This document shows, piece after piece, positions 21,666 to 32,875 of a DNA stretch of 64,000 bases. Source of the DNA: Bombardia bombarda (taxonomy: Eukaryota > Ascomycota > Sordariomycetes > Sordariales > Lasiosphaeriaceae). The notes beneath the pieces are model-generated. The model had not been told where the DNA came from and made no database searches. It saw only the letters and a list, made by a program, of their open reading frames with translations. Both the position numbers and the translations under genes were made by a program. How positions within the stretch are numbered: the first letter of the stretch is position 1; every line of letters starts with the position of its first letter. The stretch is taken from assembly GCA_030512295.1 (NCBI GenBank), contig JAULSR010000005.1:496001-560000 (forward strand), written 5' to 3'.

Positions 21666-22526
21666 TGTGAAGGTGTGTATGTCTGTATGTCTTGGCCGGG
21701 ATGCTGAATAGTATGTGTACAGCTTCCTCGTGGTGTTGTCGGCGCGGTATGAAATGTGTATGAGAGTTTGGTTCAACCAGCTATGACCAGAATCAATAAG
21801 ATTGCTTTGGAATGGACACGAATTCCAAGATTGGGGTGACATCTGTCTATCTGTTATATAGGAAGTCTGGATGGCTGACCTTGATTCGGATGAGTGCGCT
21901 TGTGTTGCTGGTGGTCTGAACTGAGTGGATTGGCAAGCTACAGAGTACCTAGGTACATACCGTACTGTTTGCTGACGGTGGCCCCTGGTCGCTGTCACTG
22001 AGGTTGTGGGCTATCGTTATCGGAATCGGACCATACAAGCAAAGTTAATGGGCTGCAGCAAGGGCACGTGGAGACGCGGAGAGGGAAAGTCGCGTTAACG
22101 CTGCCCCACTCAAAAAATCCCATCGTCCGTGTCGCGTGGGGCCTAGGGCTGTTGGTCAAAGACTTGGCTCTGGAAAGACGGGTCGTCGGCGACAGCGCCC
22201 ATTTCCCTCTCCTCTTTAGTGTTTACCGGGCGGACTCCTCTTAACCGTTGCCTTCGCCCCTTTTTGCCCCCAGACAGAGACAAACTTGTTTCCAACTTGC
22301 GTAATTTGTTTGTTTGGTCCCGTAACTACAGAGGTGCTGTGCTGCCCTGCGCTTTTCTGGCTGTCTTCTGCGGTTGAGTCGCGGACACGCTGAAGGTCGT
22401 GAAGTCGCTTCCTCTGGGCCCCCCCAAAGTTCGAGGTTCATCCCAACTCCCGAAAAGGGCTGCCTCGGCAGTCACTTGCCTCCATCCCTCTACTATCTTC
22501 CTCCTCCACCATACCTTCTTTCCGCA
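21666..22526. promoter_or_regulatory. Shared upstream region of VMA21 and the Fun30-type gene
   Basis: About 860 bases between two divergent start codons; both promoters must lie here. It contains the perfect 12-base palindrome GTACCTAGGTAC (21945-21956). C/T-rich leader sequence precedes the ATG at 22527. No ORF is convincing. Confidence 0.6.
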
Positions 22527-25500
22527 ATGGCTTTCTCTTCTTCGCCAATTGTCGCCCGCCGCTCCGGACCCTTTGTCGAGACGACCCCCAATGCCAAGCG
22601 ACGAGACAGAAACGACCACCTTGACATTATCGACGACGACGACGACGACGACCAGTTGAGCATTGTTTCACAGTCTCCTTACTTCACGCAGCCCACTCAA
22701 ATCATCGAGCAGCCGGCGCTCCACCCAAAACCAAAACCTACCCTCCCCTCATCCCCGCGATCGGCGGTCGAGGTTCCCGCCTCTTCACCTTACAGACCAC
22801 CACCTCAATCCTCTACACGCCCAGCGGGGCGACTCGCCAACCTGATGGCGCCCGCCGGTACTGCTTTTCGAGCCCCTGCACAGCAGACGGCCACGATCAA
22901 GTCCAAGAACAAGAGAGAATTTGTTATGATCTCGGATGACGAGCTGGATACCCCAGTATATGCTGGCGATTCATCGGACGATAACACTCCCGCACGGGGT
23001 GATATCAAGCCCTCCTCCTTTCAGCGAAAGGAATCGTCAAATTTTATTGTAGCTGCATCGCGTGTCCCTGATCAACCAGTAAGCTTACTACCTACCTCTT
23101 GAAGAGAATCGAGCCACATCGAAAGTGACATGCTGATGAGTATACTACAGAATAAGAGATCGAAGAATGTTGGCAGTCCCATAACGAGCCCCGCCTCATC
23201 ATCCGAGTCCCTGCCCGACCTTGCCTCGTTACCGCCCAAGGCAGACTTGCCCAAGGCACCCCCTCGTCGACGTCTCGTCCAAGGTCGTCGCCATCGCGAG
23301 TCTTCGCCCGCAAGCTCACCGGCCAAGCCGACTCAGGCCAAACTCACCCAAACAAAACTCAGCTTGACCAAAGTTAGCAGTGGAAAGCCACGCCCAGTCA
23401 TTGACCTGGTCAGCGATAACGATGACGAAGATGATTACAAGAACACCAAGGCCTCGCCCGACTCGTCCTCGCCCACGATGGGTGATTTTGAGGAAAGCGC
23501 ATTTAACAAACGCGTCCTCAACTATCTCAATACCTGCAACATCGTGCAGCTTATTGCCATTACGGGTGTCAAGGAGGAGATGGCCAAGGCCATGCTGTCT
23601 CATAAGCCCTTCGCCAATCTTGATGCAGCCAGAAAAGTCACCATGAATTCTCGCAACAAGAAGACTGGTCGGGTCGCTATTGGTGAAGAAATCATGTCCG
23701 CGATCAAGTCGTACGCCAAAGCCCTGGATGGAATCGACCACGTCATCGCTGTCTGCGAGTCACAGGCAGAGTCTATTAAAGCTGCTACCTCGACATGGGA
23801 TGTCGATATCACCGGTCAGCCCAAGGGTGAGACAAAGAACAGCGAGGGCAAGCCTCTGACCCCAATGAGCGTGAATGATCCGGCCAAGCTCGTTGATCTC
23901 CCGCTTCGTCAGCCAAGATACATGGAAGGAAACTGCACCATGAAGTCATTTCAAGTGTACGGCCTGAACTGGCTGTATCTTCTGTATAAGAACCAGTATG
24001 GCGGGATTCTAGCAGACGACATGGGCCTAGGCAAGACGTGTCAGGTCATTTCTCTGATGTGTTCGATCGTGGAGGACTGGGAAAACAACGGAGTTGATGA
24101 TGGGGAGAACCAGCCGTGGCCAAATGTTGTCTTTGTGCCGCCATCCACCCTAGCCAACTGGAAGGAAGAGTTTAAGAAATTCGCCCCCGAGTTGAACGTC
24201 ACTCTGTATCAGGGATCCCAAGCCGTCCGGGACAAGATTGCCGAGGACATCATGGATGATCCGTCGCAGCACCACGTTGTCTTGACCTCGTATACGCAGG
24301 TATCTCGACAGGACGACATTCAGAATCTGAAGCGCCTCCAGCCCATGGTTGCTGTTTTTGATGAGGGCCACAAGCTCAAGAATCCCAAGACAAAACTGTA
24401 CAAGGATCTCATCAAAATCACTGCAACGTGGCGTCTGATTCTCTCTGGCACTCCTGTTCAGAACAATCTTATGGAAATGATCGCCTTGCTCCAGTTTGTC
24501 GAGCCGGACTTGTTCAAGAATCATTACGATGACCTGGAAGCGCTGTTCAACCAAAAGGTCACTCTTACGGCGGTTTCCCAGGGCGCTCTTTTACACAGCG
24601 AGCGGGTCCAGCGGGCGCGAACCATCTTGGAGCCCTTCATTCTTCAGAGAAAGAAGGAGCAGGTGCTGAAGGACCTCCCTCCAAAGACGACGCGTGTAGA
24701 ATACTGTAAGATGGAGACGACGCAGAAGAACATATATAAGGTATATGAGCAGCGATTTAGAAAGGTCGATGTTGTCGCCAAGCCTCCCCAGGACAAGGGC
24801 CGCGAAAATGACAACAATAATGTCTGGATCCAACTTCGAAAGTCGGCCATCCATCCCCAGTTGTTCCGCCGGGCGTTTACAGATAAGAATGTCGAGAACA
24901 TGGCCAAAACCCTCATGGACCGGATTCCACAGACGGAGCTGCGTCAGCCGAATATCAATCACTTGATCAATGAGCTCAAGGCGCTGTCTGACTTCGAACT
25001 CCATCTCTGGTGCAGAGATTATCCCTGCATCCGCAAATACGACATTCCCAAAGACTCATGGATGGAAAGCGCCAAAGTCAAGGTGCTTCTGAAGATGATC
25101 CACGAATACCAGGAAAATGGCGATCGAGTGCTTGTCTTTACACGCTTCGCCAAGGTCATTGAGATTCTTGGAGAGTGCCTGTCCTCTGAGGACATCCAGT
25201 ACCTGTCTCTACAGGGCAACACGGACGTCAGCGAACGACAGGAGCTCATTAACGAGTTCAACGAGGACGAGTCGATCCCCGTGTTTTTGCTCACGACCGG
25301 ATCAGGCGGTACGGGCATCAATCTGACTGCTGCCAACAAGGTCATCATCTTTGATCAGAGCGATAACCCTCAGGACGATATTCAGGCTGAGAATCGTGCC
25401 CATCGCTTGGGCCAGACTCGACCTGTCGAGGTCATTCGTCTTGTCAGCAAGGATACGATTGAGGAGCTCATCTACAAGGCCTGTCAGAAGAAGCTGGAGT

Positions 25501-25616
25501 TGGCCAACAAGGTCACGGGCTGGGCACAGGTTGAGATGACCTCGGGAGAGATGGAGGCAGCCGTCCGCGAGGAAATGCGGGAGTCCATGGGCACCCCACC
25601 CACCGACTCAGACTGA
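22527..25616 (+). CDS. SNF2-family chromatin remodeller, Fun30/SMARCAD1 (Fft) type
   Basis: ATP-dependent DNA translocase expected to act on nucleosomes in heterochromatin maintenance and DNA-end resection. Two exons, 22527-23078 and 23151-25616, separated by a 72-nt intron; 1005 residues, typical for Fun30 homologues. The N-terminus is disordered and acidic (a run of Asp near residue 35) with Ser/Pro stretches. A helical CUE-like region follows near residues 300-360 (FNKRVLNYLNTCNIVQLIAI). The ATPase has LADDMGLGKTCQVISL (motif I around residues 472-487), DEGHKLKN (motif II, near 588), SGTPVQNNL, and helicase-C motifs VFTRFAKV, GGTGINLTAAN and AENRAHRLGQTRPVEV. The catalytic residues appear intact. 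DEGH instead of DEAH is characteristic of Fun30-type proteins. Start ATG 22527 is the first ATG with good context; the frame is open further upstream but reads leader sequence. Confidence 0.9.
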
Positions 25617-27861
25617 GTGCCAATTGCTACCATCTTTGCCCTCATACTGGAAGGCCACACTTTCCTGGACGCAAAACAACACAAAATGTGTCGAGTATCG
25701 ACCGACAATTCTTCCTAATTCACTGTGCATGTTGTAAAAGTCTGCTTCTAGAGGTGTGTTTAAATATCACCACATGGAGCATAGCGGCAAGCATGGTTGG
25801 TTCATTGATTGCCACTACAGTCTGGCCGGGAAGCAAAGAAGAAACTCGGATTTTTGCACTTGTTACATACTGCCGTCCGATCGCACACCATATTCCGGAA
25901 AGATACGATGACCTGGACTTTTGCTACAAAAACCCCACCCACTGCTATTATGTACCTTAGGGTCTGGTAGTATCGTCGGAGACTGAGGTCAATCCATCAT
26001 CGTCATACATATGCCTCTTGTAGTCCGAACGAATGTTGCAACTACAACGGAGGCTTTTTTCTCTGTTTATTTTGAGGGGTAGCTGGCCTAGCCATTGTCA
26101 CCTGGTTCTTTTTCTATTTTCGCACAGAGTCACACCAAGACCTATATTTCCCTATGCCTACGTCCTGGCTTATCCATCATGCATCATACACAACTAAGTA
26201 CAGGTAGCTTTTTGCTTGTTTCCTTACATTGTTTTGGGACAGCCTGCTCGCCAGCGTGGAATGAAACAACTGGCTTGGAGAAACGGGAGACGGAAAGATA
26301 CCCCCTTGGCATAGTATGCAAAGCATAGCATAGCGTAGCATTAGCGGGTGGGTCGTGCTTGCGGACATTGCTTTCTCTTTCTTTTTGTTTTGCGCATATG
26401 TGGGCGGTGGTGTTGGGTGTCTCATATTTGCTCGGTTCTGGGCCTTGTCAGAGGCTGGTCAGCCGGTCGGTTGCATAAAATTTATTTACGGGGTGTTTCT
26501 TGCTCTTCTTCTTCTCCTCCTTCTTTTGACTTCTCTTTGTGTCATGATCGGCGCTGGCGGCTAAAACTGGGTGATGATTAGAGCGGAAAGAAGATGCGAA
26601 TTACTGTCTGGCCTAACCCCGAGGAAAAGAAGAAGAAGAAGAAGAAATGCTGGTAGGGTATGGTGTTTTACCATGCTGTGGGCATGGGGTAGACAGACAG
26701 GCAAGCAGAGGGAAGCAAAAAGAAAATGGGAAGTGTAGATTTGGTGCTTAAAAAGGGTTCTGGATCTGGAATTGGGTATGGATGACCTGGATCTATTCTG
26801 CCTACACCTACTAGCTTAGACATGATTCTCAAGACTACTTAGTCGCCACTTACCGTTTTGCATGTATGGAGATGATACATAGACAGCCAGACAGAGAGAC
26901 AGATAGAAAGACTTGCTTACGACGGCGGGGAGATGGACAGACTTGCATACATGTAGCCACAGGGAAGGCGTAACGGAGGTGCTGGCAGGTTAGGTTGGCT
27001 TGTTTGCTTACTTTGGTTTCGCTACTCTTTCCTGTGTATCTGTCCATCGACCTGAACAGGTAGATATCTACCTTATTTACCTGGTTACTGTGGAGGGGGC
27101 TGGGCTTGAGGGAGTCCTCCATGAATAGCATGATATTTGCTACCTCCAGCTCACTATTCTTCCAGTCTCTCTTTCTGTGATTACTGGTGATGTGGCTGAA
27201 GTATGTATGTGCGTGAGTGCTACCTACCTGGTAGCTACTATCAATCTATGTCTCCATACACACTGTAATAACTCTCCTATTTCTTGGTAAAGGACCCACT
27301 AGTATCCGTTCAGTCCTTTATATATCGTGCTGGTGAAAATAGGGGTATTGAGGGTCAGCCAGCATAGTATACAACGCGTGTGTTTAAGCAAAAACCACCA
27401 AATCTCTTCTACAGTAGTGGGTGTTTTCCTCCCTTTTCCTCCTCAAGTCCACAATATCTGCAGAGATTGTACTTCATCTGAGCTAGTAAGGTAGACTTAT
27501 TCATAGATACAACCAGATAGATGAGCTTGATATCATGTTCGAATCCGTAATTCTCCGGCGTCATTTTACGCAATGCATTACTATGAATACCGAGTTTTAT
27601 ATCTACTATATCCTTTTCGCATAGTGTATGTTAATCAATACCAGGCGACATTACCTAACCGTTTACTCTTGTCCTGTTGACATAGTAACCCTCTTGTCCC
27701 ACAACTTCCCCGCCAGCTTTTTCTTAGAGTTGCACTAGAAGTCGTGGTTTTTATATTACCTGGACACTTGTATTATACATGAGAAAGCAAGACAGGTATA
27801 AGAAGTCTGTCTCATCCAACTAAGAGAATACGCAAACAAGTGCGCAGGGATGGATGGAACT
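25617..27861. other. 2.2-kb intergenic region between convergent genes
   Basis: This is 3' flank of the Fun30-type gene and of HEM14. It is AT-richer than the genes and contains a (GAA)n-like run at about 26624-26646, CTACCT/AGGTAG repeats and purine/pyrimidine-rich stretches. No ORF shows protein-like content on either strand. Confidence 0.55.
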
Positions 27862-30340
27862 CTATGAATTCCTCCGCCTCTCCAAGGTTTGAGGGTCTGT
27901 AACTTCAGCCCATTCCCCCTCCGGGATGGTAAGGTCTATAGTCCATTTCGTCCACCATACGTGGACAGGTGTCGAGGAGAGCGTAGTTTGATTATAGCGA
28001 TATTTCAGGTCTTGGCTTTTGGGGACCAGAGAAAGAAGCCAAGCTCTAGCGAATCGTGCCAACCCTGTGCGGCCCACCGTATTTTCCTTTATAATCTTCA
28101 GTCCGTTCTCGTTGTTCTTCTCTTGGTCAATTTCGATGTACTTGGCTTTGAAGTGTGTCTGCAGCCCGGCTACTTCGGCGGCGATGTCCCTGCCCGCGCG
28201 CAGACTTCCCATGACGCCCGGGTGCTGGTACGACCCGCCCGCGACGGCCAACTTCCCATCAAAGGCCGACTCGAGCTCATAATGGGCGTTCATCATGCGA
28301 TGGCGGTGGCCTACGTAGTGCTGCGGGATACACTCGCGGCAAACTTTTGAGCTGACGACGGCGCGGTCTGTCTCGGACTGGGGTATGTTTAGGTGGCGGG
28401 CCAGCACGGCCTTGGCCATCTCGCCGGCCTTGACGCTGTCAGGCCACCAGTCCTGCGGCATGTTATCCCATAGGTGGCCACCTAGCATCACCGTGAACTT
28501 GCTCCCTGGGACGGTGTCCGCACCGCCGGGGTACCCCTTAATTGGCGGCCCGCCTTCATCTTTTGTAGAGAAGCCATCTTCGCGACAGGAGTCGAATATG
28601 ACGCCGAGCGCGCCTTCGGGGTTCTGTTCGTATGGTACGCTTTGCGGAATCAGATAGCCAAAGCCCGTGTGTGGCTTGTGTAGCCCCGGTGTGGGATACC
28701 ATACATTGACCAGCTGTATCGTCACGGCATGCGCCGTGGCTAACGATGGTAATTTGTCGTCGGTTAAAGACGCGAGCGTTTTGGAATAGAGGGTTGATAC
28801 AACCTTGTCGTAGAACTTGGGAACTGGGCTCTTCCTAGTGCATATCTAGAAAAAAGAGAATATCAATATTCACATATTCCCTGTGCGCGCAGATGACATA
28901 TGTGACTGTGACTTACCGCCATCCTGTCCTGGGCATCACGACGGATTGACTCGACCGCGTCCCCTGTCCTGATGGTGACATTTGGGTTCTTCCTCAGCTT
29001 CAAGGCCATGGCATTTGTAAGGGTGCAGAACCCTTTTTGAAACCACATGAAGTCGGCTTTCATGCTTGCTATTGCTGCCTCTTTGTATTCATTATTGTGC
29101 AAACCCTCCATCTCTACCAGCAGAGCTTGGTCGTGCTGTGAAATCCAGACCATATTTTTGTCAGGATTTGGCGGCTCACTGGCGCGGGCAAATATGCTAC
29201 TGAAAAAGCTGAGCTTCCACACGTCACCGCCGTAGATGCCATGTGCCATGGCTGAAAGGAGGTTGTCCACCGGCTCACGGCCTAACCTGTTCTTGAAGTA
29301 TTCACCCACCGACAATTCTTGTTTATAGAAAAACCGTTTTGTGGAAGTGTCAAGGTGGTAGAATTTGAACGCAAAGTCCGGAGCCCCTTCCTGTCCAGGA
29401 CGCTTGCTATTTATAACCAGCTGGTCCCGAAACTTGCCGCTATTATCGTACCCCTCCATCCACTTGAGGAGAGCGTCTAGTTTGCCTGCGAATAGCTTCT
29501 CGGTCAAGATCCGGCCAATGAAACCGGCCCATGACCTGACAGTGCCGACAGGGTCGCTGAGGTCTGTTATCCTTGGCGGACTGACATCAACGATATGATC
29601 TGGATAGTAGATGAATTTGGCGATATGATCATCCTTGTGGGCGAACCGGAGCTCATCGAGGAGGTTAAGCTCACTGACCTGGTGGTGTTGGGCAAATTGG
29701 CACCTGGTCAGCACGATGATGGCGAAACATGTAGTAGCATATTGCTGTGCCCGCCCGCCTTGTCCGCCGCACCATGCAAATTACATACCAGATGGTAAAA
29801 TATTAAATCGTCATATACGGGCTTCATATTTTGCGCCTGCACAGCCCTGGCGCCGCGCTCAAAGTAGACAGTCCCCTTGGTGCCGTCGGGCGTCGTCACG
29901 GTGACCTTCTCCGTGTCGATCCAGCCGCCCAGCCTCTTGCTGGACTCGTAGATGGTGATCTTAGTGTTGGGCATGTATCGTGACATGTAATAAGCAGTCG
30001 TCAGGCCAGTCAAGCCGCCGCCCAGGACCGCAACGGATTGAGGGTGGGGAGGGGCATCATCGGCAGCAGTGGAATAGCCTCTCACAGAGGCGGCTCCAGA
30101 ACGCTTGTCGCCAGCCGCATCTATGCCCAGCATCGGGGCACGAGAGCCATTGCGAGCCTGCCGCCGTCTCCATGCAGCGGTGACTTTCCCCGGAACCAAT
30201 GTACGAGAGCTCAGGAACCGCGACGTTGAGCATGGTGACGAAGACAGCGAACTTGACAAGGATGCGAAGGCATTAACACGTCGTAGGTTCCGCAGCACCC
30301 TGCAGTGGCTCAAATTGGTGCCGTACATGGTGCCGTACAT
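27862..30340 (-). CDS. hem14: Protoporphyrinogen oxidase, haem biosynthesis
   Basis: Mitochondrial FAD enzyme that oxidises protoporphyrinogen IX to protoporphyrin IX, the penultimate step of haem synthesis. Exons 29789-30340, 28917-29678 and 27862-28845 give 765 residues; introns of 110 and 71 nt are in phase 0. The first about 95 residues are rich in Arg, Ser and Leu with almost no acids before residue 75, a mitochondrial presequence. The FAD dinucleotide motif VAVLGGGLTGLTTAYYMS lies near residues 102-119, followed by YESSKRLGGWI. The family C-terminal FAD contact AVAGGSYQHPGVMGSLRAG is present near residue 645. About 100 residues follow it (to VTDPQTLERRRNS), which is longer than I expect for Hem14. 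Two in-frame ATGs (30340, 30328) arise from a 12-bp tandem duplication. The gene lies downstream of, and on the same strand as, Nab2. Confidence 0.88.
30317..30340. repeat. 12-bp perfect tandem duplication at the HEM14 start
   Basis: The unit GGTGCCGTACAT (plus strand) occurs twice back to back. On the coding strand it duplicates ATG TAC GGC ACC and so gives two in-frame start codons. Confidence 0.9.
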
Positions 30341-31133
30341 GAGCAAAAATCCTGGCAGAGCTGCAAGCAGCAGCTAAGGAGCCTTTTTGCACATGCAATG
30401 GCTTCGCGAGACAAATGGGACCGTCAAAAGATGTTGGAGTTGAGAATTGAAGTGAGTGAGTGGCTTGCGTGGTTGAAGTGGGATGACCCGACTCATTTGC
30501 CGCTACTAATAGAAATTGTCATAGCTCCTTCCTCCCGATTATCGCTTGCTTCATCACCATTAGACCATGGGCACATTCGCTCTTTCCTTCTTCCTGTAAG
30601 ACATATCACGCGCAGTTTTACTACATCACACCTTGCATTCACAAATAGGGACATTTCATCTCTCTAAAAACCTCAAGACGTCTGTCCAGAAGCCAACGCC
30701 TCTCACAATTGATTGATTCCCGAGTCCAAAGGCAATATGCAAAGTATGCTAATAAACCGTCCCAGGATCCCTTTCCCGCCTGTAAAAACGCCATGATGGT
30801 CATTCACCGAAAACAAACAAGTAAAAAAAAAGTAAATAGAGAACTCGGCCCTCATGGTTTTCCTCCCTCCGTCCTCTAGTAATATAGTACATACAGAAAA
30901 CTAACCATATCATGTGTCTACCTGGGCACCCTTTTCTTCTTTCTTTCTCTAGGGTTGCCGACGAAACAAACCACCCAACCACCCCCTAGAAGCCATATTC
31001 ATTAGACTACACAGAAACTGTTTTTCTGAACGGGTATTTCATCTATGCCTGCATTCATTTCCTCCATCCGGCATTATGTGTATGCACCTCCACACGCACA
31101 TTATTCAATCATATCCTCCTCGCTGTCTGTCGC
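30341..31133. other. HEM14 upstream / Nab2 downstream spacer
   Basis: About 0.8 kb between two genes on the minus strand: HEM14 promoter and Nab2 3' flank. A/T-rich with pyrimidine tracts. No gene seen. Confidence 0.55.
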
Positions 31134-31766
31134 CTAGACGACAACTTCCTGGATACTAGCCTCGGGATTCCGCTCCTCCGATCCTGGGAGGACCAAATCC
31201 TCCGCGGCACCTTCGTTCACAAACTTCCTCTCACTGACGTGCTGGTCCTTGTCGCCACCGCCTTCATTCGACACCCAGACCTTGTCCTGGAAGATGCCCC
31301 GCTGTCCCTCCTCGTGTGAGAAGGGGCAGAAGCGGTTGGTGCAGGGCCGGTACTTGCAGGCCGTCTTGACGTGCGTGTACTTGCAGTTGGCGATCTTGCA
31401 CTCGCCGCCGTTTCTGCAAGGCGGCATGGTGGGGTGTCTGAATGGGCAGCTGGGATTGGTGCAGTTGGGGAAGAACTTGCAGTCCTGCTCGCCCTGGTGG
31501 GCAGCTCGGGTCGCGGGTGAAGGATGACGCCCGACGCACTTCCAGTTCTTGCAGGCCGCTCCATACGAGCAAATATCCTTGACATCGAGGGTGGTACCGG
31601 GCGGAGCTGCCGGCGACTGGTGAGCAAACTTGCAGTCCCTGTTTTGGCAGCGAAGGTTGAATTTGCAAATGGTCTCCTCGGGGCTTGTAGGCTCGTGCTT
31701 GGCCTGCCCCATCTCAACGTCTTCACCCTGTGCTTCACCCTGGGCAGTCTCTCCAGACTGCTGCTC

Positions 31767-31802
<36 letters not shown>

Positions 31803-32875
31803 ATGCGGCTGTTGCTGGTGTTGCTGATGTGGCTGGTGTTGCTGATGTGGCTGGGACTGGTGACCGTTGTGCTGTTGTTGTTGTTGATAGCCCCCACCGC
31901 GGCGGAAGTTGTTGGGTCTGGATGTCCGCTCGAATAGAGACTTTCCGTGGCCTTGGCCGTTGTTGTGTGCGGGGCTCTGTTGTTGATGGAGGAGTTGTTG
32001 ATGCATTTGCTGGATCATGCGACTTTGTTGCTCCAGCATGGCGTACATCTCTGGAGGGGGAATAAACCCAGGGGCGCCGTTCATGTTGTTCATGTTGTTC
32101 ATGCCGTTCATGTTCATTCCGCCCATCGCCGCCGGACCGCCAGGCATACCAGGCATACCAGGCATTCCCGGCATGCCAGGCATGTTTGCTAACCCTGCAG
32201 CCAGGCTCGCGGCGCGTACGTTAGCTGTGCGTGGCTGTCTCCCGACGCCCATCCGGGGTCCACTTGGAGGGGCTCGCGCGATCCTCTCGGTCCCAGACTG
32301 GCCGCGTACACGATGAAGAACAGAGTCATGAGTTCTGTCCATCGCACGGTTAATTTGTCCCATGATACGCTTCTCCCGGCCACGGGGAGCAGGGCCGTTT
32401 CGCATGGCCTTAGGTCCAGTAGGTCTAGTCACGGTTAGTAGTCTGTAAGTGCTGGGTGATAAAGGCGAGGAGGGGGCACATACGCGCTGAACTCGCCGTT
32501 GGACGCGTCTACCATGGAGTCCAAATCTCCATCAAGGTTTCCGTCCATGGGCTCATCCCCCGGAATATCCTGTGCGTTGGCAGCTGGCGCGCTTGCAGGC
32601 CCTAGCTGTGCGTTGAGAGCCTCCATCTGCTCAAAGAGCCATTTGGCAAAGTCAGGCGCAGTCTGGTCCTCGGGCCCAAGGCCAAGCAAGTCGCCTGCAA
32701 TCTCGGCAGCGATCTCGCTTTGCGTCTTCCGATTTGCGAGCATGAGAACGAAATACTCGGACATGGCAGCACCCTCGTTACCACCACTTGCCCAGCCGAG
32801 ATCCGCAATCTTGCCCTGGATAGCCATGTTAAGGGCATCCGCCAAAGGGGTGCCGAGCGCGATTTCGACAGACAT
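31134..32875 (-). CDS. nab2: Nab2-type CCCH zinc-finger poly(A)-RNA-binding protein
   Basis: Nuclear poly(A)-RNA-binding protein involved in poly(A) tail length control and mRNA export. Two exons, 32484-32875 and 31134-32424 (59-nt intron, GTATGT donor, CTAG acceptor, CTAAC branch), 560 residues. Residues 1-85 form the helical PWI-like N-terminal domain seen in Nab2. Residues about 210-225 contain a short Met-Pro-Gly repeat, followed by Asn/Met-rich and Gln/His-rich stretches (polyQ encoded near 31770-31802). Five tandem CCCH fingers lie at about residues 383-502: four with C-x5-C-x4-C-x3-H spacing (CKFNLRCQNRDCKFAH, CSYGAACKNWKCVGRH, CKFFPNCTNPSCPFRH, CRNGGECKIANCKYTH) and one with C-x4-C-x5-C-x3-H (CKYRPCTNRFCPFSH). 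Yeast Nab2 has seven, so two may be missing or unrecognised. The acidic tail ends EVVV. Confidence 0.9.
31770..31802. repeat. CTG/CAG trinucleotide tract coding for Gln in Nab2
   Basis: A near-perfect CTG run on the plus strand, read as CAG on the coding strand. Interrupted CAA/CAT codons extend the low-complexity region to about 31900. Confidence 0.8.

Noticed and set aside
27538..27552. GTTCGAATCC resembling a tRNA T-loop
   Set aside because: The flanking bases do not pair as a T-stem and no A-box or acceptor stem is found at the right distance.
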